Assembly: GCA_000717735.1 (NCBI GenBank)
Contig: JOBE01000003.1
Span: 1 to 64,000, forward strand
Source: Streptomyces griseoluteus
GTDB taxonomy: Bacteria; Actinomycetota; Actinomycetes; Streptomycetales; Streptomycetaceae
DNA length: 64,000 nucleotides
Direction of reading: 5' to 3'
Both the position numbers and the translations under genes were made by a program. Positions 15,788-23,265 of this stretch are shown here, in pieces. The notes below the pieces were generated by a model. The model was not told the origin of the DNA, made no database searches, and saw only the letters and a program-made list of their open reading frames with translations. Positions within the stretch are counted from its first letter, which is position 1. The number at the start of each line of letters is the position of its first letter.

Positions 15788-15801
15788 CCACACTGGTGGC
15801 C

Positions 15802-16584
15802 ATGAGGCCAACGAAGCCGGGACCGGGACTCGTCGTGGTGGCGCTCTGCCTCGGTGGAGCGCTGACCGCCTGTGGCGGCGGAGGAGACGGCGAGGGGTAC
15901 GCGGCGGTCGGCGCCGGCCCCTCCCCGAAGGGCGCGGCCACCCCCTCGGGGGCGGTCACCCTGATCCCCCTGGACAGCCCCACGGCCAGCGGGACGACGT
16001 CCAGCACGTCGTCGCCGTCACCCCTACCCCCGGCCTCCTTCCCTCCCTCCACCGGTACTCCCGCGCCTACCCCTACGGACATGGTGACGGCTCCGGAGGC
16101 GGGACCGACGTCGTCCCCGGACCGGCCCGGTGCCGACAGCGGCGGTACGGCTCCCGGGACCGGCGGCAGCACCCCGCCCCGTACCCCTTCCGCGACTCCC
16201 CGGCCCACGCCCGGCACCGGCGGACCGGCACCGTCGCAGACCCCTGCTCCCACTCCCACTCCGGCGCCCACTCCCGCGCCCGCCCTGCTCACCGTCTCCG
16301 CGCCCGTGCTCGCGGACGGCGACCGGCGATGGTGCGAGCGGGTGACCGTCACCTTCCGGAACAGCGGCGGCACGGCGGCCCGGTCGGGCACGGTCACCTT
16401 CGCCACGCACGTCATCGGCGCCCTCGGTGTCCACTGGGCGACGGTCACCTCCAGCCGGCCGCTGCCCGCTCCGATCGCCGCCGGTGCGGCCAGGACGGAG
16501 ACGTACACCGTGTGCGTGGACTCCTGGCGGGTGCCGCTGGGGATGCGGATCGACACCCGTCAGGTCACCGCTGCCTGGCAGTGA
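15802..16584 (+). CDS. Lipoprotein with Pro/Thr-rich stalk and C-terminal domain
   Basis: A 260-residue exported protein. The lipobox is GGALTAC near residue 24, giving a lipidated Cys followed by a GGGG spacer. Residues about 40-160 are a Pro/Thr/Ser/Gly stalk. The C-terminal 100 residues form a compact domain beginning LLTVSAPVLADGDRRWCERVT with two Cys that may pair (WCERV and YTVCVD), probably an immunoglobulin-like fold. Function is unknown. ATG 15802 is preferred over GTG 15796. Its 3' end overlaps the convergent SDR gene by 20 bp. Confidence 0.8.
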   Translation: MRPTKPGPGLVVVALCLGGALTACGGGGDGEGYAAVGAGPSPKGAATPSGAVTLIPLDSPTASGTTSSTSSPSPLPPASFPPSTGTPAPTPTDMVTAPEAGPTSSPDRPGADSGGTAPGTGGSTPPRTPSATPRPTPGTGGPAPSQTPAPTPTPAPTPAPALLTVSAPVLADGDRRWCERVTVTFRNSGGTAARSGTVTFATHVIGALGVHWATVTSSRPLPAPIAAGAARTETYTVCVDSWRVPLGMRIDTRQVTAAWQ

Positions 16585-17527
16585 CCGGGAAGCGCACGCC
16601 GGTCAGCCGTTCCGAGGCCTCCCACAGCCTGCGGCCCGTGTCGGGGTCGCCCGCCGCGTCCGAGAGGCGCACGCGGGTCGGCGCGCCCCGCAGTTCGGCC
16701 GGGCCGTCGGGGCCGATGAACTCGCCCCCTCGCACGTCCGGTGCGGTGGCCGCGTACAGCTGCGGCAGCGCGCCGCGCTCCGGGCGCTGGGCGAGCAGCG
16801 GGTTGCCGATGTGCCCGAAGACCAGCCGGGCGAGCCCGGAGGTGTCCTTGGTCTGGAGGGCGGTGGCGGTGTACCCGGGGTGGGCCAGGACGGCGCGGAC
16901 GGGGCTGCCGGACGCGGTCAGGCGGCGGTGGAGTTCCTGTCCGAAGACGGCGTTGGCGAACTTGGAACGGTTGTAGAAGGCCATGGGCGCGTAGCCACGC
17001 TCGCCGTCGAGGTCGTCGACCTCCCCGTGTGCGTCGAAGCGGAGGCTTCCCTGGCGGTGGTTGATGGAGCTGACGGTGACCACCCGGGGGTCCCGCCCGG
17101 CGGCGAGCAGGTCGAGCAGCAGCCCGGTGAGCGCGAAGTGGCCGAGGTGGTTGACGGCGAACTGCAGCTCGTGGCCCTGCGGGCTGAGCGTGTGGGGCGG
17201 GGCCAGCACGCCCGCGTTGTTGACGAGCACGTCGAGGCGGGGGTGCTCCTCGCGCATCCGGCCGGCGAAGGTCCGTACCGACGTCAGGTCCGCGAGGTCG
17301 AGCCGCCGTACGTCGAGGAGGTCCGGCGCCACCCCGCTCGCCGTGAGGTCCTCGACGACCGCTCGGCCCTTCTCCTCGTCCCGTACGGCGAGGACGACGC
17401 GCCCGCCACGGAGGGCGAGCGCCCGGGTGGTGGCGAGGCCGAGGCCGCTGTTGGCTCCGGTGACGACGAAGAGCCGCCCGGTCTGGTCCGGGATCAGGTC
17501 GGCGGTCCAGCGCTGCTTCTTGGTCAT
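16565..17527 (-). CDS. Short-chain dehydrogenase/reductase
   Basis: A 320-residue Rossmann enzyme. It has the TGANSGLG cofactor loop near residue 22, VNNAG near 95 and the catalytic YNRSK (Tyr-x3-Lys) near 180, an SDR of the retinol dehydrogenase/oxidoreductase type using NAD(P)H. ATG 17527 is chosen because upstream in-frame residues read across the divergent TetR gene. GGGAGG lies upstream. It diverges from a TetR gene over the TGACAC-TGG-GTGTCA operator, so it is probably that regulator's target. Confidence 0.9.
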   Translation of the reverse strand: MTKKQRWTADLIPDQTGRLFVVTGANSGLGLATTRALALRGGRVVLAVRDEEKGRAVVEDLTASGVAPDLLDVRRLDLADLTSVRTFAGRMREEHPRLDVLVNNAGVLAPPHTLSPQGHELQFAVNHLGHFALTGLLLDLLAAGRDPRVVTVSSINHRQGSLRFDAHGEVDDLDGERGYAPMAFYNRSKFANAVFGQELHRRLTASGSPVRAVLAHPGYTATALQTKDTSGLARLVFGHIGNPLLAQRPERGALPQLYAATAPDVRGGEFIGPDGPAELRGAPTRVRLSDAAGDPDTGRRLWEASERLTGVRFPVTARQR

Positions 17528-17547
17528 GCGGCACACGCTGCCTCCCA

Positions 17548-17562
17548 TGACACTGGGTGTCA
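17548..17562. promoter_or_regulatory. Operator between SDR and TetR genes
   Basis: TGACAC-TGG-GTGTCA, a perfect 6-bp inverted repeat with a 3-bp spacer, midway between divergent starts (17527 and 17609). Confidence 0.75.
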
Positions 17563-17608
17563 AGTATGACTCTGAGCGCCATGCGAGGCACCGGGATACC
17601 ATCGGGCC

Positions 17609-18229
17609 GTGACCACCCGCTCCGAGCTCAGCCTCGCCCAGCGCAAACGACAGCTCGTCGCGACCGAGCTCACCGACGCGGCCCTCCAGCTGCTCGCCCT
17701 CAAGGGCTTCGACGCGGTGACCGTCGACGAGATCGCGACCACCGCCGGGGTCTCCAAGCGGACCTTCTTCCGGTACTTCGCGTCCAAGGAGGACGTGGTG
17801 GTCCAGTTCCTGTCCGGCATGGGCGCCGACATGCGCGCCGGACTCGCCGCCCGGCCCGACGGGGAGCGCCCGTCCGAGGCGCTGCTGCACTCCGTCTCCG
17901 TACCGCTGACCACCTGCGGTGAGCACGCCGAGCGCGCTCTGCCGGTGGTGCGGCTGATCCTCCGGACCCCCGCACTGCTCGCCCGCTTCCTGGAGCACCA
18001 GGCGGAGTGGCGGGAGGAGCTCACGGAGGAGCTGGCGGCCCGCCTCGGCCGCGACCCCGAAGCCGACCTCTACCCGCGGCTCGCGGCGGGCATGGCCCTG
18101 GCCGCCTTCGACGCCGTACTGCGCCGGTGGAGCGAGGGGGAGGACACGGAGAGCACCGCGGACGCGGGCGCGCTCATCGGCGAGGCCTTCGCGATGCTCG
18201 CACCGGCGCTCGACTCCGTCACCTCGTAG
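17609..18229 (+). CDS. TetR-family regulator
   Basis: A 206-residue regulator. The helix-turn-helix is at about residues 12-58 (TVDEIATTAGVSKRTFFRYF) and an MftR-like C-terminal domain follows. GTG 17609 lies 6 nt after a TACCAT -10 box (17597-17602), indicating a leaderless mRNA. Divergent from the SDR gene with a shared palindrome, it most likely represses that enzyme and itself. The effector is unknown. Confidence 0.9.
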   Translation: MTTRSELSLAQRKRQLVATELTDAALQLLALKGFDAVTVDEIATTAGVSKRTFFRYFASKEDVVVQFLSGMGADMRAGLAARPDGERPSEALLHSVSVPLTTCGEHAERALPVVRLILRTPALLARFLEHQAEWREELTEELAARLGRDPEADLYPRLAAGMALAAFDAVLRRWSEGEDTESTADAGALIGEAFAMLAPALDSVTS

Positions 18230-18240
18230 GCACCCGCGAA

Positions 18241-18289
18241 AAGCGAGGTGGGCCGGGTCCGCGTGACGCGGAGCCGGCCCACCTTGCTT
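18241..18289. terminator. Long bidirectional terminator
   Basis: A stem of about 22 bp (18242-18263 with 18267-18288, one G-G mismatch and one G-T pair) with a 3-nt loop between the convergent TetR and small membrane genes. Confidence 0.85.
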
Positions 18290-18307
18290 CTGCGGGGGTA
18301 CGAGTGG

Positions 18308-18547
18308 TCAGCCGAGGGCCAGCCAGGCGACGGCCGCCAGGACGACGATCACCGCGACCACGCCGACGATCAGGCCGACCCGCGGGCCGCCCGAGGCCAC
18401 GACGGCCTGCGGCTGCCGCTGCTGCGGGGCGCCCTCGTCGACGAAGGCGCGGAACATCTGCGTGTTGCCGGCGGGGTCGTAACCCTCGGGGCTCTGCCCC
18501 TGGGGGCCCTGGCCCTGGCCGTACGGTACTTGGGGGTTGTGTGCCAT
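18308..18547 (-). CDS. Small tail-anchored membrane protein
   Basis: A 79-residue protein. The N-terminus is Gln/Gly/Pro-rich (PYGQGQGPQGQSPEGYDP), the middle contains MFRAFVDEG, and a single hydrophobic helix ends the protein (GLIVGVVAVIVVLAAVAWLALG region). This arrangement predicts a tail-anchored protein with a cytosolic head. No known domain. ATG 18547 begins the conserved MAHNPQ. The earlier in-frame start lacks support. Confidence 0.75.
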   Translation of the reverse strand: MAHNPQVPYGQGQGPQGQSPEGYDPAGNTQMFRAFVDEGAPQQRQPQAVVASGGPRVGLIVGVVAVIVVLAAVAWLALG

Positions 18548-18642
18548 GGGCCAGGACCCTAGCGAAGTCGGGGCAGGGCCCCCAACCCCTTCTGCCGCCC
18601 CGCGCTCCTTTGCCGATTCTTTAGCGCCGTTTGACCGATTTA

Positions 18643-18687
18643 GTTTGCCTGGAGCAACCATCCATCTCTATGGTTGCCCTAAGCAAC
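18643..18687. promoter_or_regulatory. Two MarR-type operators
   Basis: GTTTGC-CTGGA-GCAAC (18643-18658) and GGTTGC-CCTAA-GCAAC (18672-18687) share the pattern TTGC-N5-GCAA. They are spaced 29 bp and lie just before the MarR start at 18719. Confidence 0.8.
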
Positions 18688-18718
18688 AAGATGGCCAGGA
18701 TGGTCCGGAGGGTGGCCG

Positions 18719-19162
18719 ATGAAGACGCGGAGCCGGTACGAGGAACTCGCCCGCTCGGTGAGCGCGATCGGCGCCGTGAAACGCGGGCTCGCCCGCGCCC
18801 TGCCCGTCGAATGCCAGGGCGGCTCGGCGGCCGTGCTCGCCCTGGTCAAGCACCACGGCGACATGCGGATGAGCCGGCTCGCCGAACTCATGGCGGTCGA
18901 CATGTCCGTGTGCAGCCGTCATGTGGCCCACACCGTGGAACACGGCTGGATCGAGCGCCTGCCCGACCCGGACGACCGGCGCTCCCGCATCCTCCGGCTC
19001 ACGGTGCCGGGCCACGCGATGCTCGGCGAACTCGACCGCCGGGTCACCGAGGCCTTCTCCCGCCACCTCGCGGAGTGGTCCGACGACGACGTCGAACTCC
19101 TCGCCCACCTGCTCGCCCGCCTCCGCGACTCCTTCGGGGACTGCCGGGCCCACCACGCTTGA
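18719..19162 (+). CDS. MarR-family regulator
   Basis: A 147-residue winged-helix protein. The DNA-recognition helix is in MRMSRLAELMAVDMSVCSRHVAHTVE (about residues 48-72) and the wing DPDDRRSRIL (about 80-90) is classic MarR. Two Cys are present (Cys29 in VECQGG and Cys62 in SVCSRH). It is 15 bp upstream of an MFS drug exporter and follows two matched operators, so it probably represses the pair and is released by the exported compound. Confidence 0.92.
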   Translation: MKTRSRYEELARSVSAIGAVKRGLARALPVECQGGSAAVLALVKHHGDMRMSRLAELMAVDMSVCSRHVAHTVEHGWIERLPDPDDRRSRILRLTVPGHAMLGELDRRVTEAFSRHLAEWSDDDVELLAHLLARLRDSFGDCRAHHA

Positions 19163-19177
19163 GAACAAAGGAAGTCC

Positions 19178-20767
19178 ATGGCTACGACCACGCCCGACAC
19201 CGGGGTGCGGGACGGTCTCACCGGCGGCGGCGAGACCGCCCCGATGACGCACAAGCAGATCATGGAGGCGCTGTCCGGGCTGCTGCTCGGCATGTTCGTC
19301 GCCATCCTGTCCTCGACGATCGTCTCCAACGCCCTCCCCCAGATCATCACCGACCTGGGCGGCGGCCAGTCCGCGTACACCTGGGTGGTCACCGCCGCAC
19401 TGCTCTCGATGACCGCGACCACCCCGCTCTGGGGCAAGCTCGCGGACCTCTTCTCCAAGAAGCTGCTCGTCCAGATAGCCCTGGTCATCTACGTCGCCGG
19501 CTCGGTCGTCGCCGGCCTCTCGCAGAGCACCGGCATGCTCATCGTCTGCCGTGTCGTGCAGGGCATCGGCGTCGGCGGTCTGACCGCCCTCTCCCAGATC
19601 ATCCTGGCCGCGATGATCGCCCCGCGTGAGCGCGGCCGGTACAGCGGCTACCTGGGCGCGACCTTCGCCGTCGCCACCGTCGGCGGCCCGCTGCTCGGCG
19701 GCGTCATCACCGATACCGACTGGCTCGGCTGGCGCTGGTGCTTCTACGTCGGCGTGCCCTTCGCGATCTTCGCGCTCGTCGTCCTGCAGAAGACCCTCAA
19801 GCTCCCCGTCGTGAAGCGCCAGGTGAAGGTCGACTGGGCCGGTGCCCTCTTCATCAGCGCCGCCGTCTCGCTGCTCCTCATCTGGGTCACCTTCGCCGGT
19901 GACAAGTACGACTGGATGTCCTGGCAGACGGCCGTGATGGTGCTCGGCGCGGTCGCCCTGGGCGGGATCTTCGTCCTCGTCGAGTCGAAGGCGAGCGAGC
20001 CGATCATCCCGCTCCGCCTCTTCCGCAACCGCACGATCACCCTCGCCTCGCTCGCCTCGCTCTTCGTGGGTGTCGCGATGTTCGCCGGCACGGTCTTCTT
20101 CAGCCAGTACTTCCAGCTGGCGCGGAACGAGTCGCCGACGATGTCCGGCGTCCTCACCATCCCGATGATCGCGGGCCTCTTCGTCTCCTCCACCGTCTCC
20201 GGTCTGGTCATCACCAAGACCGGCAGGTGGAAGTCGTGGCTGGTCAGCGGTGGCGCCCTCGCCGCCGGCGGGCTCGGCCTGCTCGGCACGATCCGCTACG
20301 ACACGGCGTACTGGCACATCGCGCTGTTCATGGCGGTCCTCGGCCTCGGCCTCGGCATGATGATGCAGAACCTGGTGCTCTGCACCCAGAACCAGGTGGC
20401 CCCCGCCGACCTCGGCGCCGCCTCCTCCGTCGTCACCTTCTTCCGCTCCCTCGGCGGTGCGATCGGTGTCTCGGCTCTCGGCGCGGTCATGGCCCACCGG
20501 GTCACCGGCTACGTCAAGGAGGGCCTGGCCGAGCTCGGTCCGAAGGCCGCGGGCGCCATGGGCCAGGGCCGCTCGGGCGGATCCATCCCGGACATGGACA
20601 AGCTGCCGGCCCCGATCCGTACGGTCATGGAGGACGCGTACGGACACGGTGTCGCCGATGTCTTCCTCTACTCGGCGCCCTTCGCGCTGCTCGCCTTCGT
20701 GGTGACCCTGTTCATCAAGGAGGTCGCGCTGAAGAGCAGCTCGGTGAAGGACTCCGAGGAGGGTTAG
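19178..20767 (+). CDS. MFS multidrug exporter, DHA2 (EmrB/QacA) family
   Basis: A 529-residue transporter with about 14 predicted membrane helices, the DHA2 layout of proton-driven drug antiporters. Loop motif WGKLADLFSKK near residue 88 and motif C-like GGPLLGGVITD near 170 are present. ATG 19178 is preceded by AAGGAAG. It forms a two-gene unit with the MarR regulator and is followed by two strong hairpins. The substrate is unknown. Confidence 0.93.
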   Translation: MATTTPDTGVRDGLTGGGETAPMTHKQIMEALSGLLLGMFVAILSSTIVSNALPQIITDLGGGQSAYTWVVTAALLSMTATTPLWGKLADLFSKKLLVQIALVIYVAGSVVAGLSQSTGMLIVCRVVQGIGVGGLTALSQIILAAMIAPRERGRYSGYLGATFAVATVGGPLLGGVITDTDWLGWRWCFYVGVPFAIFALVVLQKTLKLPVVKRQVKVDWAGALFISAAVSLLLIWVTFAGDKYDWMSWQTAVMVLGAVALGGIFVLVESKASEPIIPLRLFRNRTITLASLASLFVGVAMFAGTVFFSQYFQLARNESPTMSGVLTIPMIAGLFVSSTVSGLVITKTGRWKSWLVSGGALAAGGLGLLGTIRYDTAYWHIALFMAVLGLGLGMMMQNLVLCTQNQVAPADLGAASSVVTFFRSLGGAIGVSALGAVMAHRVTGYVKEGLAELGPKAAGAMGQGRSGGSIPDMDKLPAPIRTVMEDAYGHGVADVFLYSAPFALLAFVVTLFIKEVALKSSSVKDSEEG

Positions 20768-20774
20768 CGAAGCT

Positions 20775-20807
20775 CCCGGCCGTGCTTCGAGCGGAGGCGC
20801 GGCCGGG
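20775..20807. terminator. Hairpin after the MFS gene
   Basis: CCCGGCCG (20775-20782) and CGGCCGGG (20800-20807) form a perfect 8-bp stem. Confidence 0.55.
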
Positions 20808-20813
20808 TCGGGT

Positions 20814-20849
20814 ACGGAGCGGCGGGCAGGGGACGGCCCGCCGCTCCGT
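20814..20849. terminator. Strong bidirectional terminator
   Basis: ACGGAGCGGCGGGC (20814-20827) and GCCCGCCGCTCCGT (20836-20849) form a perfect 14-bp stem with an 8-nt loop between convergent MFS and TetR genes. Confidence 0.85.
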
Positions 20850-21619
20850 CATGTTCCGGTTTCACGTGAAACCATGGCTTCGATCCCGGCGACCAGGACG
20901 TCCAGGGCGTAGGCGAAGTCGCGGTCCCAGATGGCGCTGACGCTGCCCTGCGAGGCCCGCACGTCGAGGATCTCCGCCATGGGTTCGATGGCCTCCGCGA
21001 AGCCCGGATTGTCGCGGAAGGCCTTGACGGACTCCACGTAGAAGTCGTCCTGCGACATCCCGGCCTCCGCCGCACGCCGCCCGAACTGGGACTCGATCGT
21101 CCCGTAGCCGTACACGAACTGGAAGACCGCCGACGTCGCGCTGGGCTGACGGTCGACCGGCAGGCCGGTGCCCCCGATCGCCTCCTGGATCTTGCCGCCG
21201 ACGGCGATCGCGTGCGGGCCGATGTTCAGGTACTGCCCAGCGCTCGGCGACATCCACGGGTGGCGGACCAGCATCCGGCGGTACTCCAGGGCGAGCACCC
21301 GGATCATGTCCCGCCAGCCGTCCGCGGCGTCGATCGCCGCGAGGTCGAACTCGCCGTACACGCTGTCCATGGCGAACTCGATGATGTCGTCCTTGGTGTC
21401 CACGTACCAGTACAGGGACATCGCGGTGACCTTCAGCTCCGCCGCGAGCTTGCGCATCGACAGGCCGGCCAGGCCCTCCTCGTCGAGCATCCGGATCGCC
21501 GCGGCGACGATCCGGTCCCGGTCGAGCCCGGCCGGGCCGCCTCCGCCACGGGCGGCCCGGTTCTCCAGCCAGACGCTGGAACGCGCCGGGTTCTTGGCCC
21601 GATCGGCTGCCTTGACCAT
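20849..21619 (-). CDS. TetR/AcrR regulator with TetR_C_1 domain
   Basis: A 256-residue regulator. The helix-turn-helix (about residues 30-78) contains MRKLAAELKVTAMSLYWYVDTK, a tetracycline-repressor-like signature, followed by the longer TetR_C_1 ligand domain. It lies 34 bp downstream of a start-to-stop head-to-tail MFS gene on the same strand, reading after it, and the unusual 16-bp inverted repeat upstream of that MFS gene is the likely operator. The last codons (MVSRETGT) are read from a parS site. Confidence 0.88.
   Translation of the reverse strand: MVKAADRAKNPARSSVWLENRAARGGGGPAGLDRDRIVAAAIRMLDEEGLAGLSMRKLAAELKVTAMSLYWYVDTKDDIIEFAMDSVYGEFDLAAIDAADGWRDMIRVLALEYRRMLVRHPWMSPSAGQYLNIGPHAIAVGGKIQEAIGGTGLPVDRQPSATSAVFQFVYGYGTIESQFGRRAAEAGMSQDDFYVESVKAFRDNPGFAEAIEPMAEILDVRASQGSVSAIWDRDFAYALDVLVAGIEAMVSRETGT
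20859..20872. other. parS centromere site 1
   Basis: GTTTCACGTGAAAC, a perfect 14-bp match to the Streptomyces parS site bound by ParB for chromosome segregation. It lies inside the last codons of a TetR gene. Confidence 0.95.
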
Positions 21620-21653
21620 CGCGTCCTCCGTCTGTCAGTCGTCCGTGACCATG

Positions 21654-23192
21654 CTAGGCAGCGACCGGCTGCTCGGCCGCCAGGGTCTTCTCCGTCCGCT
21701 CGGCCCGCTTGAGCAGGGCCGCGGCGAGCAGTCCGCCTGCGAAGACGGCGGCGGCGCCCACCAGCTGGCTGGTCTGGAGACCGGAGGCGAAGGCGTCGGA
21801 GATCGCCGCCCGCTCGGCGTCGCTCCCGGCGGCCGCGAGGGCCGCGGGCAGCGAGGTCGCGGTCACGGCGACGAGCGCGGCGAAGCGGGCGTTGAGGACG
21901 GCGCCGAGGACGGCGACGCCTAGGCCGTTGCCGAACTCGGCGAGGGTTCCGTTGATGCCGGCGCCCACGCCCGCCTTCTCCGGCGGGATCGCGCTCATGA
22001 TCGCGTTGGCCATGGCCGGGTTGGAGACGGCGAGGCCGATGCCCATCAGGACGAGGCCGAGGAGCATGCCCCAGTAGGTGCCGTCCGTGCCGCCGCCGAT
22101 CACGGCGATCGAGCCGAGCCCGGCCGCGACCAGCGTCATGCCGACGGCCACGGTCGGCGGGGTGCCGAGCTTCATCACGATCCGCGGGCCGACGCCGGTG
22201 AGGTTGAGCACGACGACGGTCAGCGCGAGCGGGGCCATCCGCAGACCGGCTTCGAGCGGCGCGTAACCGAGGACGAACTGGAGGTGCTGGGTGAGGAGGA
22301 AGAGCGAGCCGCCCATGCCGAACATGACCAGGATCGCGCCGGCGACGGCGCCGACGAACTTCTGGTTCCGGAAGAAGTGCATGTCGAGCATCGGGTACGG
22401 GACACGCAGCTCCCACACCGCGAAAGCGGCGAGGACGACGATGCCGATCGCGGCCGGGACGAGCACCTCGGCGGAAGTCCAGCCGTGCTCGGGACCCGTG
22501 ATGATCGCGTACACGGCGGCGGTCATGCCGATGGTGGAGAGCAGCGCGCCGAGCAGGTCGGGGCGGTCGCCCTGGGGGTTCTTCGACTCCGGTACGAGCT
22601 TGAGGACGGCGATCAGTCCGATCAGCGCCACCGGGATGTTGATGAGGAAGATCATTCCCCACCAGAAGTGCTCGATGATGACGCCGCCGATGAGCGGCCC
22701 GGCGGCGAAGCCGAGCGAGCTGACGGTGGCCCAGAGCGCGATGGCCTTGACCCGCTCGGAGTCGTCGAAGATCTGCATGACGACGGCGAGGGTGGTGGTC
22801 ATGAGGAGCGCCCCGCCGACGCCCATGCCCGCGCGGGCGGCGATCAGCTGGCCGGTGGTCCCGGCCAGTCCCGCGGCGAGCGAGCCGAGACCGAAGAGCG
22901 CGAGACCGGCGGCGAGCAGCTTCTTGCGCCCGTAGCGGTCGGCGGCGTTGCCCGCGGTGAGGAGCAGGCCGGACTGGACGAGCGAGTAGGCGTTGATCAT
23001 CCACTGGATGTCGCTGGTGGAGGCGTGGAGCTCGGTCGTCAGTGCCGGGATGGCGACGCTGAGCACGGTGTTGTCGAGCAGCACGGTGAGCTGGGCGAGG
23101 CAGATGACGCCGAGGATCAGCCAGCGATGGGGGTCCCCCCTGCTCGAACGAAGTTGAGAGCTCGGGGGAGGGTGGCCGCCGGTGGCGGTCAT
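21654..23192 (-). CDS. MFS multidrug exporter, DHA2 family
   Basis: A 512-residue, about 14-helix exporter. The first helix begins WLILGVICLAQLTVLLDNTVLSVAIP and motif A is GNAADRYGRKKLL near residue 75. ATG 23192 has GGAGTGCCT upstream. The longer ORF start at 23240 runs through the operator. It heads a unit with the downstream TetR gene, an arrangement in which drug binding to the repressor induces the pump. Confidence 0.92.
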   Translation of the reverse strand: MTATGGHPPPSSQLRSSRGDPHRWLILGVICLAQLTVLLDNTVLSVAIPALTTELHASTSDIQWMINAYSLVQSGLLLTAGNAADRYGRKKLLAAGLALFGLGSLAAGLAGTTGQLIAARAGMGVGGALLMTTTLAVVMQIFDDSERVKAIALWATVSSLGFAAGPLIGGVIIEHFWWGMIFLINIPVALIGLIAVLKLVPESKNPQGDRPDLLGALLSTIGMTAAVYAIITGPEHGWTSAEVLVPAAIGIVVLAAFAVWELRVPYPMLDMHFFRNQKFVGAVAGAILVMFGMGGSLFLLTQHLQFVLGYAPLEAGLRMAPLALTVVVLNLTGVGPRIVMKLGTPPTVAVGMTLVAAGLGSIAVIGGGTDGTYWGMLLGLVLMGIGLAVSNPAMANAIMSAIPPEKAGVGAGINGTLAEFGNGLGVAVLGAVLNARFAALVAVTATSLPAALAAAGSDAERAAISDAFASGLQTSQLVGAAAVFAGGLLAAALLKRAERTEKTLAAEQPVAA

Positions 23193-23199
23193 AGGCACT

Positions 23200-23264
23200 C
23201 CTTGTACGGTGTACGGGACTGGGTCTCGTACACCGTACAAGGATCTCTCGTACGCTGTATAGGA
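23200..23264. promoter_or_regulatory. 16-bp perfect inverted repeat and third copy, MFS operator
   Basis: CCTTGTACGGTGTACG (23200-23215) and CGTACACCGTACAAGG (23227-23242) are exact inverse copies across 11 bp. Each arm itself contains GTAC-N3-GTAC. A third, imperfect copy CGTACGCTGTATAGG follows at 23249-23263. They cover the MFS promoter region. Confidence 0.85.
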
Positions 23265-23265
23265 G

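Noticed and set aside
18668..20647. 659-codon minus-strand ORF opposite the MarR and MFS genes
   Set aside because: Asp/Glu/Gly/Arg-rich shadow of two clear genes with family motifs on the plus strand; no domain recognised.
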